Assembly: GCA_022562335.1 (NCBI GenBank)
Contig: JADFPM010000023.1
Span: 1 to 17,588, forward strand
Source of the DNA: Chloroflexota bacterium
GTDB lineage: Bacteria > Chloroflexota > Dehalococcoidia > Lucifugimonadales > UBA3495
DNA length: 17,588 nt
Reading direction: 5' to 3'
A program made the position numbers and the translations under genes. Below the pieces are notes generated by a model. It made no database searches and was not told the DNA's origin. It saw nothing but the letters and a program-made list of their open reading frames with translations. Below are positions 6,619 through 13,890 of this stretch, piece after piece. Position 1 is the stretch's first letter. The number at the start of each line of letters is the position of its first letter.

Positions 6619-7229
6619 AAGGACGCCGCGCTCCCCCCAGATGTCAAATCAGACGTCAAATCGGACGCAATGTCCAGGAAAAGCTGATGGAAACGGGTGT
6701 CCTTGGTCAGTTCTGGATGGAAAGATGAAGCCAGCATTTTGCCCTGGCGCATTGCCACCGGCTGGCCGTCGGGCAGCGAGGCCAGGACCTCTACCCCGGC
6801 GCCCACCCGGATCACCCCCGGCGCCCGGATGAAGATGCCGTGGAAGGGACCGCCGTCAAAGGCGTCCACTTCCAGGTCTTGCTCAAAGCTGTCGATCTGC
6901 CGTCCAAAGGAGTTTCGCTGCACTCCGATGTCCATCAGGCCCAGCGGTTCCGGGTCCTCCTCGGTGATTTCCCGGGCCATCATGATCATGCCGGCGCAGG
7001 TGCCCCACAAACCCTTACCTTCGCGGCATAGCCGTTCCACCGGCTCCCTGAGCCCATATATGGACATCAGCCGGCTGAGGGTGGTGCTTTCGCCTCCGGG
7101 GATGATCAGGCCGTCTAAACCCTCTATCTGATGGGGCAACCTTACCTCTTGAGCCTCTACTCCCACCTTTCTCAACGACGCAATATGTTCGGCGAAGTCA
7201 CCTTGGACTGCCAACACGCCAATTTTCAA
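6615..7229 (-). CDS. pdxT: pyridoxal 5'-phosphate synthase glutaminase subunit PdxT
   Basis: The 204-residue product is the class I glutamine amidotransferase that supplies ammonia to PdxS in DXP-independent vitamin B6 synthesis. The oxyanion region GGEST is at 45-49. The nucleophile Cys78 lies in WGTCAGM, and the His171/Glu173 pair lies in FHPE (170-173), completing the triad. GVQRNSFGRQIDSFE (102-116) is the PdxS-contacting segment typical of the family. The start is TTG at 7229 with AGGA upstream; the MKIGVLAVQGDFAEH N-terminus is conserved, so this start is firm. The C-terminus ends with a doubled Asp-Leu-Thr-Ser from a 12-bp tandem repeat. pdxS lies 178 bp upstream on the same strand. 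Confidence 0.96.
   Translation of the reverse strand: MKIGVLAVQGDFAEHIASLRKVGVEAQEVRLPHQIEGLDGLIIPGGESTTLSRLMSIYGLREPVERLCREGKGLWGTCAGMIMMAREITEEDPEPLGLMDIGVQRNSFGRQIDSFEQDLEVDAFDGGPFHGIFIRAPGVIRVGAGVEVLASLPDGQPVAMRQGKMLASSFHPELTKDTRFHQLFLDIASDLTSDLTSGGSAASL
6641..6664. repeat. 12-bp tandem repeat at the 3' end of pdxT
   Basis: Two 12-nt units, ATGTCAAATCAG (6641-6652) and ACGTCAAATCGG (6653-6664), sit head to tail and encode a repeated Ser-Asp-Leu-Thr in the PdxT tail. It is probably a slippage-made extension outside the conserved fold. Confidence 0.6.
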
Positions 7230-7340
7230 TTTGTCCTGCTCTGGCCGCTCCGGCGCGGTTATGCTGCAGCCGGGACCCGGGGACGGTGAACGCGCGGAGG
7301 ATTTTTAGATAAAGTCTTTCTAGATTGGAGGAAGGCCGCG

Positions 7341-7369
7341 AAAATGCCGGACCGGCGCCGCCGGCCCGG
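7341..7369 (-). terminator. hairpin between pdxS and pdxT, possible terminator or attenuator
   Basis: On the minus strand CCGGGCCGGC-GGC-GCCGGTCCGG (7347-7369) folds into a 10-bp stem with one G-U pair and a 3-nt loop. CA and four U's follow (7341-7344). It lies 38 nt after the pdxS stop and could reduce pdxT-operon expression relative to pdxS. The short U-run makes full termination uncertain. The rest of the 178-bp gap shows no gene. Confidence 0.5.
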
Positions 7370-7407
7370 ATCAGTCCTGCCAGGAGAGTCGGCTTAGGGA
7401 TGGTGTC

Positions 7408-8298
7408 CTACCGGCTCCGCGGGGCCAACAATTCTTCTTCAGGAATGGACTTTACGTTGATGCCGACCATTGGCTCGCCCAGGTTCTTAGATACCTCGGC
7501 GATGATCTTGGCGTCCTTGTAGTGGGTGACCGCCTGGACGATGGAATAGGCTCGCGGAGCGGGGTCGGCGGACTTGAAGACGCCCGAACCGACGAATACG
7601 CCATCGGCGCCCAACTGCATCATCAAGGCGGCGTCGGCGGGTGTGGCCACTCCTCCGGCGGCGAAGTTCACCACGGGCATGCGGCCCATTTCCTTGGTCT
7701 TGATCAGCAGGTCCAGACTGACGGCCAAGTCCCGGGCTTCCACCACCAATTCGTCGTCGGGCATGTTCTGCAGTTTACGGATGTGGTCCTGGACCGCCCT
7801 CATGTGGCGCACCGCCTCTACGATATCGCCGGTGCCGGCCTCTCCCTTGGTGCGGATCATGGCCGCGCCCTCGGAGATCCGCCGAAGGGCCTCTCCCAGG
7901 TCCCGGCATCCGCAGACGAAAGGAACGTTAAAATCGTGCTTCCAGATGTGGTGCAACTCGTCGGCGGGAGTCAGCACCTCAGACTCGTCGATATAATCCA
8001 CGCCCAGTGATTCGAGGATCTGGGCCTCCACGAAATGCCCGATGCGCACCTTGGCCATCACCGGGATACTCACCGCGTCCATGATGGAGCAAATGATGGC
8101 CGGGTCGGTCATCCGGGCAACGCCGCCATCGGCGCGTATATCCGCCGGGACCCTCTCCAAAGCCATGACGGCCACGGCGCCGGCTTCTTCAGCTATGATC
8201 GCCTGCTCGGCATTGACCACGTCCATGATCACGCCGCCTTTGAGCATCTGGGCGTGTCCCTCTTTGAGCGTAGAGGTGCCTGTTAGCACGTCAACCAT
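7408..8298 (-). CDS. pdxS: pyridoxal 5'-phosphate synthase lyase subunit PdxS
   Basis: The 296-residue product condenses ribose 5-phosphate, glyceraldehyde 3-phosphate and ammonia to pyridoxal 5'-phosphate, as a dodecameric TIM-barrel enzyme with PdxT. GTSTLKEGHAQMLKGGVIMD opens the protein. The active-site residues Asp26, Lys83 (in VMAKVRIGHF) and Lys151 (in RTKGEAGTGD) are all present. Phosphate-binding loops (GGVATPADAA and GADGVFVGSG) follow. The ATG at 8298 is chosen because a GGAGGA site ends 7 nt before it. The in-frame TTG at 8313 overlaps that site and would add five unconserved residues. It is driven by a strong promoter at 8352-8381. Confidence 0.97.
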   Translation of the reverse strand: MVDVLTGTSTLKEGHAQMLKGGVIMDVVNAEQAIIAEEAGAVAVMALERVPADIRADGGVARMTDPAIICSIMDAVSIPVMAKVRIGHFVEAQILESLGVDYIDESEVLTPADELHHIWKHDFNVPFVCGCRDLGEALRRISEGAAMIRTKGEAGTGDIVEAVRHMRAVQDHIRKLQNMPDDELVVEARDLAVSLDLLIKTKEMGRMPVVNFAAGGVATPADAALMMQLGADGVFVGSGVFKSADPAPRAYSIVQAVTHYKDAKIIAEVSKNLGEPMVGINVKSIPEEELLAPRSR

Positions 8299-8305
8299 GG
8301 CTGAT

Positions 8306-8311
8306 TCCTCC
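8306..8311 (-). promoter_or_regulatory. Shine-Dalgarno site setting the pdxS start
   Basis: GGAGGA on the minus strand lies 7 nt before ATG 8298. This argues against the longer frame that would begin at the TTG at 8313. Confidence 0.85.
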
Positions 8312-8351
8312 AAGTGATTTGGTGTGCTGAAATGATATGGGCTGCAGAATC

Positions 8352-8381
8352 ATTATACGACTAAGCCCAGACAGTTATCAA
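8352..8381 (-). promoter_or_regulatory. strong sigma70-type promoter for pdxS
   Basis: On the minus strand TTGATA (8376-8381) and a perfect TATAAT (8352-8357) are separated by 18 bp. Transcription would start near 8345, giving a leader of about 47 nt to the pdxS ATG. Confidence 0.8.
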
Positions 8382-8485
8382 TTAGACGCCACGTACCCGC
8401 CGCATTGGCGGCGGCGGCTCTCGTAGACCTGCGCACCCTCCACCGTATAGCGCTTGCCAAACAGGGGAGAACGTGAAACCTCTCC

Positions 8486-8515
8486 TTGACAGCTTTCCTT
8501 GAGCCAACTTAATAT
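8486..8515 (+). promoter_or_regulatory. promoter for tRNA-Phe
   Basis: A perfect TTGACA (8486-8491) and TAATAT (8510-8515) are separated by 18 bp, placing the start point a few bases before the tRNA 5' end at 8527. It is divergent from the pdxS promoter across a region of about 100 bp (8382-8485), which holds a CCGCCGC/GCGGCGG inverted repeat and no gene I can support. Confidence 0.75.
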
Positions 8516-8526
8516 TGAAGCTGTTG

Positions 8527-8602
8527 GCCGAGGTAGCTCAGTTGGTAGAGCACGGCACTGAAAATGCCGGTGTCGACAGTTCGATTCTGTCCCTCGGCAC
8601 CA
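8527..8602 (+). tRNA. tRNA-Phe (GAA)
   Basis: The cloverleaf is complete. Acceptor stem GCCGAGG pairs with CCTCGGC, and the D-arm is AGCTCAGTTGGTAGAGC. Anticodon stem CGGCA/TGCCG holds loop CTGAAAA with anticodon GAA. T-arm GACAG-TTCGATT-CTGTC is intact. The discriminator is A, and CCA is encoded at 8600-8602. No T-run terminator for it is obvious downstream on the plus strand. Confidence 0.97.
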
Positions 8603-8722
8603 CTACTGCAAATCCCCTCTTTCGCCTCTCCGTGGCGCCCTCGTGATTCCCCCTCGGTTCTGGTTTATCCGCCTCGGCATTTGGGCATATCAACCCCAAT
8701 CCCGCGGGTGCGATCTCCTAGC

Positions 8723-8756
8723 AAAAAAATCAGCCCATGCTCGTTGCATGGACTGA
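8723..8756 (-). terminator. rho-independent terminator of the 27-residue membrane protein gene
   Basis: Read on the minus strand, TCAGTCCATGC and GCATGGGCTGA (8730-8756) form an 11-bp stem with one U-G pair and a 5-nt loop. Seven U's follow (8723-8729). This is a textbook terminator for minus-strand transcription. It ends about 50 nt after the small ORF stop at 8805 and about 410 nt beyond the Eis-like stop at 9166. Confidence 0.88.
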
Positions 8757-8804
8757 CAAAAAATACGGTCTGGATGTAACCGGTATGAGCCGCCGAAAGG
8801 TTGG

Positions 8805-8888
8805 TTACTTTCGGATGAACGTTCTTGGCAACACCACCCAGAGAGTGAACAATCCCACGAAGGCTGCGGCTGCTACGATCATTTCCAT
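8805..8888 (-). CDS. 27-residue single-TM small membrane protein, unknown function
   Basis: This short gene runs ATG 8886-8888 to TAA 8805-8807. The peptide starts MEMIVAAAAFVGLFTLWVVL and ends with PRTFIRK. It therefore has one hydrophobic helix of about 18 residues (3-20) followed by a basic tail of two Arg and one Lys. By the positive-inside rule the C-terminus would face the cytoplasm. A GGGAG Shine-Dalgarno site (8895-8899) lies 6 nt upstream, and a strong terminator lies downstream. Small single-helix proteins often act as subunits or regulators of membrane complexes; no partner can be named here. A chance ORF is possible, but the combination of ribosome site, hydrophobic helix, basic end and terminator makes it likely real. 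It may share a transcript with the Eis-like gene 277 bp upstream, or have its own promoter. Confidence 0.68.
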   Translation of the reverse strand: MEMIVAAAAFVGLFTLWVVLPRTFIRK

Positions 8889-9165
8889 AATTGACTCCCG
8901 GCCAGTGTTGATGGTCCTAATATCGCATCGCTGTGTTACAGGGATGTTACCGGCTTGTTAAACCTTCGTTACGTTTCCCTTCCTCCCGGCGTCTTAGCCC
9001 GGTAAGGCGGCGAACCCTTGAATATCGGCCCCGCTCTGGGATCAGGGGCAAAACACGCCCACCGTTTCAAGCAGTCTGGCGGTCCGGCGGCGTCGAACCC
9101 TTCCCCGTCCCCTCTCACCTGCGCAAGCCATACCAGGATTTAGCTACGGGTGGCTCGCTCCGCCG
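8889..9165. other. intergenic stretch with a diverged direct repeat
   Basis: No gene is supported here. GGCGGCGAACCCTT (9006-9019) recurs 80 bp later as GGCGGCG-tc-GAACCCTT (9086-9102), suggesting a degraded intergenic repeat. No convincing promoter for the small membrane protein was found; the best -10-like words are weak. Confidence 0.4.
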
Positions 9166-10365
9166 CTAAAAGTTGTGGGGGGTCCAAGGCCTATGGCGGA
9201 CAGCGAACATGCGATCAGCACGCAGCAATGCCCCTGGGGTACGCTCATCTACCAAACCTGCTTGTGAAAGCGTACTGAAACTCACGGCTCCCAAGTACGC
9301 TGAGGCTAAATCAGAAACAGCAAGCACCAAATCTGGAGATGCACTCGAGGATCGGCAGGTGGCCCCCTCGGAAGATCCTTCTAATTCGAACCGTCCCTCG
9401 TTCCAAGGACATAGTTCGTCCCGTACCTCTAACACCAAACGTTCGCTTTGCATATAAAGCCGAAGCTCTAGGGCGGCAGCGACATCTATCAGACGCAACC
9501 ACATCCCATCACGTGTCGATCTCTGCAGCCGCCGTGGGTCTGCCAGCATCCACGGCAATGGGTCATCCACAGGGCGCTTAAGCGCCTCCGTGCAACTGAT
9601 GAGGTCCATATCAAAGCAAAATCGCCACAATGCGGTATTTGCCTCTTCAGTCGCGGCCATCAACTCGTTCACGATAAGGGTAGATCCGCCGATGCGGTAT
9701 ATCGCATAGCCGTCCACCCTCCCGCCTTCCACATAGGCAGCGTAAAACAGGCCTCCCTGGCCACCTTGGCTGTGCTCCTGTGCCTGGGAATCCCCCTCCC
9801 ATTGGTGCAGCGGCCTCTGGAACACGCCTGGGCGATCGATGGTGCTCCGCTGGAAAACCTCTGGCAACTCTTTGGTGATATCTGATGGATCGACAAAAAC
9901 GACCAGGCCACGACTCTCGTATGGCCGAGCGTATCCGTTGTACTGGCGATCGATCGTCCATCGCTCGTGTAATGACCCAATACCATATCCGAACCTGCGG
10001 TAGATCACGCTTTCGCGGGCGAACAGCGCGGCTAATGGCTCCCCGCGCTGGTGGATATCTTTGATCTGATGGTGCATCATCCTGGTCATCACGCCTTGAC
10101 GCCTATGGGTAGGCTGCACCGCGATGTTGGCCACCCCGGCTATGAACGCCGAAGCCCCGGGGATGGACATCTCAACCCTGTGAGAGTGGGCGCCACCGAC
10201 GATGTTTCCCCGGTCGAACACGGCGATGGAACGATCCAGATCGAAATGCGGCCTCAATACCTCTGGGTCGATGTTCAACCGGTTGCCATGCGCCCGCGCC
10301 TCGGCATGAAGCCACTGAACAAACTCGTCAGCGGTTACGGTCCTCATTTCCAGCATCGGGTTCAT
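9166..10365 (-). CDS. Eis-like GNAT N-acetyltransferase
   Basis: The 399-residue product has the three-part Eis layout: an N-terminal GNAT domain (about 5-150), a second degenerate GNAT region, and a C-terminal SCP2-like domain (about 290-395). The acetyl-CoA site is VANIAVQPTHRRQGVMTRMM (78-97). ASE-like ARESVIYRRFGYG (116-128) carries Tyr122, matching the general-acid tyrosine of mycobacterial Eis. The chain ends in Phe399, matching the terminal carboxylate used in catalysis by that family. Eis proteins acetylate aminoglycosides and other amines or lysines; the substrate here is unknown and resistance should not be assumed. ATG 10365 has GGGAG almost touching it, so ATG 10356 (Met4) is the better-spaced start. 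It is flanked by a TATAAT element upstream and sits alone between two tRNA genes. Confidence 0.88.
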   Translation of the reverse strand: MNPMLEMRTVTADEFVQWLHAEARAHGNRLNIDPEVLRPHFDLDRSIAVFDRGNIVGGAHSHRVEMSIPGASAFIAGVANIAVQPTHRRQGVMTRMMHHQIKDIHQRGEPLAALFARESVIYRRFGYGIGSLHERWTIDRQYNGYARPYESRGLVVFVDPSDITKELPEVFQRSTIDRPGVFQRPLHQWEGDSQAQEHSQGGQGGLFYAAYVEGGRVDGYAIYRIGGSTLIVNELMAATEEANTALWRFCFDMDLISCTEALKRPVDDPLPWMLADPRRLQRSTRDGMWLRLIDVAAALELRLYMQSERLVLEVRDELCPWNEGRFELEGSSEGATCRSSSASPDLVLAVSDLASAYLGAVSFSTLSQAGLVDERTPGALLRADRMFAVRHRPWTPHNF

Positions 10366-10403
10366 TCTCCCTGTCCATCGGTCGATTCCACCGGATGATA
10401 TGG

Positions 10404-10409
10404 ATTATA
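10404..10409 (-). promoter_or_regulatory. -10 element for the Eis-like gene
   Basis: A perfect TATAAT on the minus strand lies about 40 bp before the start codons. The -35 region at 16-18 bp (for example TACTGG) matches poorly, so only the -10 is claimed. Confidence 0.5.
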
Positions 10410-10469
10410 GGATATTGCACGGCATCCCAGTACGTGACCCCGGCATCTATCTGATTTCCCAGGCAGGTC

Positions 10470-10500
10470 TAGACGCAAAATACCGGTCATCGTGTATACT
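10470..10500 (+). promoter_or_regulatory. candidate promoter for tRNA-Gly
   Basis: TATACT (10495-10500) is a good -10; TAGACG (10470-10475) is a weak -35 with a 19-bp spacer. The tRNA begins about 90 nt after the expected start point, so a 5' leader would need processing. Confidence 0.4.
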
Positions 10501-10595
10501 ATTTGTGGCATAGGAAGCTAGTCTGGAACGGCGGTGCGCCTTCCCCTTGGCCCAGGCAGATGTGCCGGTCTAGCCCTCCAGCCGGCATCAAACGA

Positions 10596-10670
<75 letters not shown>

Positions 10671-10684
10671 AAATCGGCCAAGCT

Positions 10685-10713
10685 AAGACCCCGGAGATTG
10701 CCGGGGTCTTTTT
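10685..10713 (+). terminator. rho-independent terminator of tRNA-Gly
   Basis: AAGACCCCGG (10685-10694) and CCGGGGTCTT (10701-10710) form a perfect 10-bp stem with a 6-nt loop, running into a T5 tract (10709-10713). Confidence 0.92.
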
Positions 10714-10753
10714 ACGATTATCCGTGTCCCTGTACCCCAATGTCATCTCCCGC

Positions 10754-10759
10754 TATAAT
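10754..10759 (+). promoter_or_regulatory. -10 element upstream of the 149-residue protein gene
   Basis: A perfect TATAAT; the 17-bp-spaced -35 (TGTACC, 10731-10736) is weak. It would give a leader of about 120 nt before ATG 10886, containing the palindrome at 10796-10811. Confidence 0.5.
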
Positions 10760-10795
10760 GCCTGCCAAGCCGCCCACGGGATTCAAGCTTCAGGC

Positions 10796-10811
10796 ACACG
10801 GCGCCGTGTGT
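10796..10811. repeat. perfect 16-bp palindrome in a 5' leader
   Basis: CACACGGCGCCGTGTG is its own reverse complement. It lies between the TATAAT at 10754 and the ATG at 10886. It could be an operator for a dimeric repressor or a leader hairpin. No known operator is recognised. Confidence 0.6.
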
Positions 10812-10885
10812 CCGGATCTGCCACGTTACCAACCTGCGCAACGGTGCGGTTAGCGCATTCAAAACCACTATTTGGGAGTCACGAT

Positions 10886-11335
10886 ATGCCAGGCCAGAAA
10901 TTCACCTCATGGGTCCACGGCACCAGCATGCAGATAGAGTACCCCGGCCGGATAACGTCGGTTCGCCACTGCGGGCCCTTCGTCCGCATCGAGGGCGCCC
11001 GGGGACAAAACACCTGGGTCCATTTTCCCATCCCAACCCCCGCCGTGATCAACGGCGCCAAGATGCAGGTGGAGTCGGCCATGGTCAGCTTCCGTACCCG
11101 CTCAAGTGCAGTGGTCAATGAGGTCATCGTGTACGACGGCGAGAAGCGCATCGCCGAGCACATGGACCTGAACCTGCGCGACGACCATTTGGACGCCCGG
11201 TTCGACGTGCCCGGCAGCCCCCAGGTGAATCAAGGCATCAACATCACCGTGGGCGTGACCTTCGACGACGCCGCTCCTGATTCCCGCTCGTTGCAGGTGG
11301 AGATCATAGGCGCGGGCATCGAATTCTCCGGGTAG
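10886..11335 (+). CDS. 149-residue protein of unknown function
   Basis: I do not recognise a function. The sequence opens with FTSWVHGTSMQIEYPGRITS and continues with alternating hydrophobic strands (TWVHFPIPTPAVI, MVSFRTRSSAVVNEVIVYDG, INITVGVTFDD, LQVEIIGAGIEF). This suggests a beta-sandwich without signal peptide or membrane helix. The opening recalls bacterial proteins filed as DUF6623, but that is from memory and weak. ATG 10886 is preceded by GGGAG at 7 nt, which fixes the start. The frame is open further up into the tRNA-Gly gene, but that part is not coding. The aldehyde dehydrogenase starts 89 bp downstream on the same strand and may be co-transcribed. A ligand- or carbohydrate-binding role would be a guess. 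Confidence 0.82.
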   Translation: MPGQKFTSWVHGTSMQIEYPGRITSVRHCGPFVRIEGARGQNTWVHFPIPTPAVINGAKMQVESAMVSFRTRSSAVVNEVIVYDGEKRIAEHMDLNLRDDHLDARFDVPGSPQVNQGINITVGVTFDDAAPDSRSLQVEIIGAGIEFSG

Positions 11336-11424
11336 CTTCCGGCTAAATACCACCGGCATAACCAAGCTCGCGGCTAAACCGGCGCTGCGATCATCCACAG
11401 GTCACCGGCCACAGGAGAACCCAA

Positions 11425-12921
11425 ATGACCACCAACGGCGTATCGACCTATCAAAATTTCATCGGCGGACAATGGGTGGACTCGGTCTCCGGGCGCACCT
11501 ATCCCATATACAACCCCGCCCACAAGAACACCGTTTTGGGCGAGTTTCAAACCTCGGTGGCCGAGGACGCCCTGAAAGCCGTAGAGGCCGCCCAGGAAGC
11601 CCTGCCGGGTTGGAGCGGCACCCCCGCCCCGGCTAGAGCAGCCATCCTTTTCCGGGCCCTGGAGATATTGCGCGACCGGGCCGACGATATTGCCCGCACC
11701 ATCACCTTGGAAGAGGGCAAGCCCATCGCCGACTCCCAGGGCGAGGTCAAGCGGGCCATGAACATCATCGAATATGCCGCCGGTGAAGGCCGCCGCATGT
11801 TCGGCTACACAACTCCCTCGGAGCTGCCCAACACCATGGCTTACACCGTCCGCCGTCCCCTGGGCGTGGTGGCGATAATAACGCCGTGGAACTTTCCCAT
11901 CGCCATTCCAGCGTGGAAGATCGCCCCGGCGTTGATCTGCGGCAACACCCTGGTCTTCAAGCCCGCCTCGGGCACCCCCATGAGCGCGGTTAAGCTGGTG
12001 CAGGTGTTCCAGGACGCCGGCTTGCCCCCCGGTGTTCTGAACCTGATCACCGGTCCCGGCGGGTTGGTGGGCAACGCCCTGGTGGAAAGCCCCCAGGTCA
12101 ACGGGATCTCATTCACCGGCTCCACCGAGATCGGCACCGCCATCTACGTCGAAGGGGCCCGCCGCCTGAAAAAGGTGCAGTGCGAGATGGGCGGCAAAAA
12201 CGCGGTGATCCTGCTGGCAGACGCCGACATGGACAAGGCCATGGGAGGCATCATCCAGGGCGCGTTCGGCTCCACCGGGCAGCGTTGCACCGCCACCAGC
12301 CGGGTGATCGTGGAAGCGCCGGCCTACGATCAGTTCATGAATGAGGTGATCGACCGGACCAGCAAGCTAAAGATCGGCGACGGCCTGGACCCCACGGTGG
12401 ACGTGTCGCCCCTGGCCAGCCAGAACCAGTTCGACACGGTGATGGAATACATCGGCATCGGGACCGAGGAGGGCGCCAACCTGGCCTACGGCGGCCACGC
12501 CCTGACCGGCGGCGAATACGCACAGGGATTTTACGTCGAGCCCACCATCTTCACCGATGTGGGTCTGGACATGCGCATCGCCCAGGAGGAGATCTTCGGG
12601 CCGGTGCTGACCGTGTTCCAGGCCGGCGGGATAGAAGAGGCCATCCAAGTCTCCAACAGCGTCCAATTCGGCCTGTCGTCGTCGGTGTACACCAGGGACA
12701 TATCACGGGCGTTCCAATACATCGACACGGTGGAGACGGGCATGGTCCACGTCAACGCGCCGACCCTGGGCGGCGAGGTCCACCTGCCCTTCGGAGGATT
12801 AAAATCGTCGGGGGTTGGACAGCGTGAGCAGGGCACCGAAGCCTTCGACTTCTTCACCGAGGTGATCAGCGTCTACATCGACCACGGCGCCGCCGCCACC
12901 GAACGAGCGCGGTTTATCTAG
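11425..12921 (+). CDS. NAD(P)-dependent aldehyde dehydrogenase, probably alpha-ketoglutaric semialdehyde type
   Basis: The 498-residue product oxidises an aldehyde to an acid in the cytoplasm. The ALDH catalytic set is complete: Asn156 in TPWNFP (153-158), Glu254 in CEMGGKN (253-259), and nucleophile Cys288 in GSTGQRCTATSR (282-293). The cofactor motif FTGSTEIG (230-237) and the C-terminal PFGGLKSSGVGQRE are also present. The CTATSRVIV context and the FFTEVISVY end resemble 2,5-dioxovalerate/alpha-ketoglutaric semialdehyde dehydrogenases (B. subtilis YcbD type). These act in sugar-acid and hydroxyproline breakdown. Succinate-semialdehyde or another aldehyde remains possible, because no sugar-acid genes are adjacent. 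ATG 11425 has AGGAGA at 6 nt. Confidence 0.93.
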   Translation: MTTNGVSTYQNFIGGQWVDSVSGRTYPIYNPAHKNTVLGEFQTSVAEDALKAVEAAQEALPGWSGTPAPARAAILFRALEILRDRADDIARTITLEEGKPIADSQGEVKRAMNIIEYAAGEGRRMFGYTTPSELPNTMAYTVRRPLGVVAIITPWNFPIAIPAWKIAPALICGNTLVFKPASGTPMSAVKLVQVFQDAGLPPGVLNLITGPGGLVGNALVESPQVNGISFTGSTEIGTAIYVEGARRLKKVQCEMGGKNAVILLADADMDKAMGGIIQGAFGSTGQRCTATSRVIVEAPAYDQFMNEVIDRTSKLKIGDGLDPTVDVSPLASQNQFDTVMEYIGIGTEEGANLAYGGHALTGGEYAQGFYVEPTIFTDVGLDMRIAQEEIFGPVLTVFQAGGIEEAIQVSNSVQFGLSSSVYTRDISRAFQYIDTVETGMVHVNAPTLGGEVHLPFGGLKSSGVGQREQGTEAFDFFTEVISVYIDHGAAATERARFI

Positions 12922-13009
12922 GGGGCGTCAGGGTCAATGCTGTGGCGCCGGCGGATGATGACCTGCCGAAATATTCAATGACCCAAACCCAAAGTAACAA
13001 GCACCTTTC

Positions 13010-13873
13010 ATGACCGCAATCGACAAAAACTGCTTCCAGCCCCAAGACATGGTCCTGCTTATCGACCGCAAGGGACGGCGTTACCTGAAAACGCTGGAAG
13101 CGGAGCAGGTGTTTCACTCCCACTTGGGCCGGCTTTACCACGACCAACTCATCGGTCAATCCGTGGGCGGCTGGTACCGCACCGACAAGGGCCATGTACT
13201 GCTGGCCGTCCGGCCGACTTTCGGCGATTTCGTCACCGCGATGCCCCGGGGTCCCCAGATCATCTACCCCAAGGACCTGGGCAACATCGTCATCTTCGCC
13301 GACATATTCCCCGGCGCCACCGTCATAGAGGGCGGCCTGGGCTCTGGAGCTTTGACCTCGGCTTTATTACGGGCGGTTGGGCCCGCGGGCCGGGTCATCA
13401 CCTATGAGATCGACGAGAAATGGTTGCCTAAGGCGCAGCGCAATATCGAAAGTTTAGTCGAAGACCCTTCCAACCTGACCATAACCGTGGGCGACATCTA
13501 CCAGGGCATCGCCGAGAGGGACGTGGACCGGGTGGTGCTGGACGTGCCCGAACCGTGGCAGGCCGTCGAAACCATCGGCGACGCCCTGGTCATGGGCGGC
13601 AGGATGCTCAGCTTCTTGCCGACCATCCTGCAGGTGCACCAACTGGTCACCGCATTGGAAGACGATGGCAGGTTCCAATTGATCGATTCATTTGAAACGC
13701 TGTTGCGGCCCTGGCACCTAAAGGACCGCAGCGTCCGTCCCGTGCACCGCATGATAGCCCACAGCGGGTTTCTCACCACCGCCGTCCGGTGCCAGCCCCG
13801 GGGCGGTCCGCCGGCGCAGGAGTCCGCGCCCGCCAACGATATCGAGCACGAAAACCAAGAAACCAGCGCCTAG
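13010..13873 (+). CDS. trmI: tRNA (adenine-58-N1) methyltransferase
   Basis: The 287-residue product methylates A58 in the T-loop of tRNA with S-adenosylmethionine. An N-terminal beta domain (about 8-80) precedes the Rossmann domain. SAM motif I is VIEGGLGSGALT (105-116), with the ribose-binding acidic residue in TYEIDE (131-136). Motif LDVPEPW (177-183) matches the family LDxPxPW signature. Length is normal (about 250-290). The last 25 residues are polar and probably disordered. ATG 13010 lacks a strong Shine-Dalgarno site; it is kept because the beta domain starts soon after. The HD-domain gene begins 17 nt after its stop, indicating an operon. Confidence 0.93.
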   Translation: MTAIDKNCFQPQDMVLLIDRKGRRYLKTLEAEQVFHSHLGRLYHDQLIGQSVGGWYRTDKGHVLLAVRPTFGDFVTAMPRGPQIIYPKDLGNIVIFADIFPGATVIEGGLGSGALTSALLRAVGPAGRVITYEIDEKWLPKAQRNIESLVEDPSNLTITVGDIYQGIAERDVDRVVLDVPEPWQAVETIGDALVMGGRMLSFLPTILQVHQLVTALEDDGRFQLIDSFETLLRPWHLKDRSVRPVHRMIAHSGFLTTAVRCQPRGGPPAQESAPANDIEHENQETSA

Positions 13874-13890
13874 CGCCGGGGAGGCTGACC

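Noticed and set aside
8299..8313. Longer PdxS start at TTG 8313
   Set aside because: It overlaps the GGAGGA site that serves ATG 8298 and adds unconserved residues.
8384..8480. Coding-like remnant or repeat between the pdxS and tRNA-Phe promoters
   Set aside because: Short frames on both strands look protein-like but none has a start with a ribosome site; the region is explained by two divergent promoters.
8564..9169. Plus-strand ORFs of 70-80 residues after tRNA-Phe
   Set aside because: One begins inside the tRNA, all lack ribosome sites and domains, and they lie opposite the small membrane protein and its terminator.
13789..13890. In-frame extension of the HD-domain protein into trmI
   Set aside because: It overlaps the trmI 3' end; GGGGAGG before ATG 13891 fixes the start.
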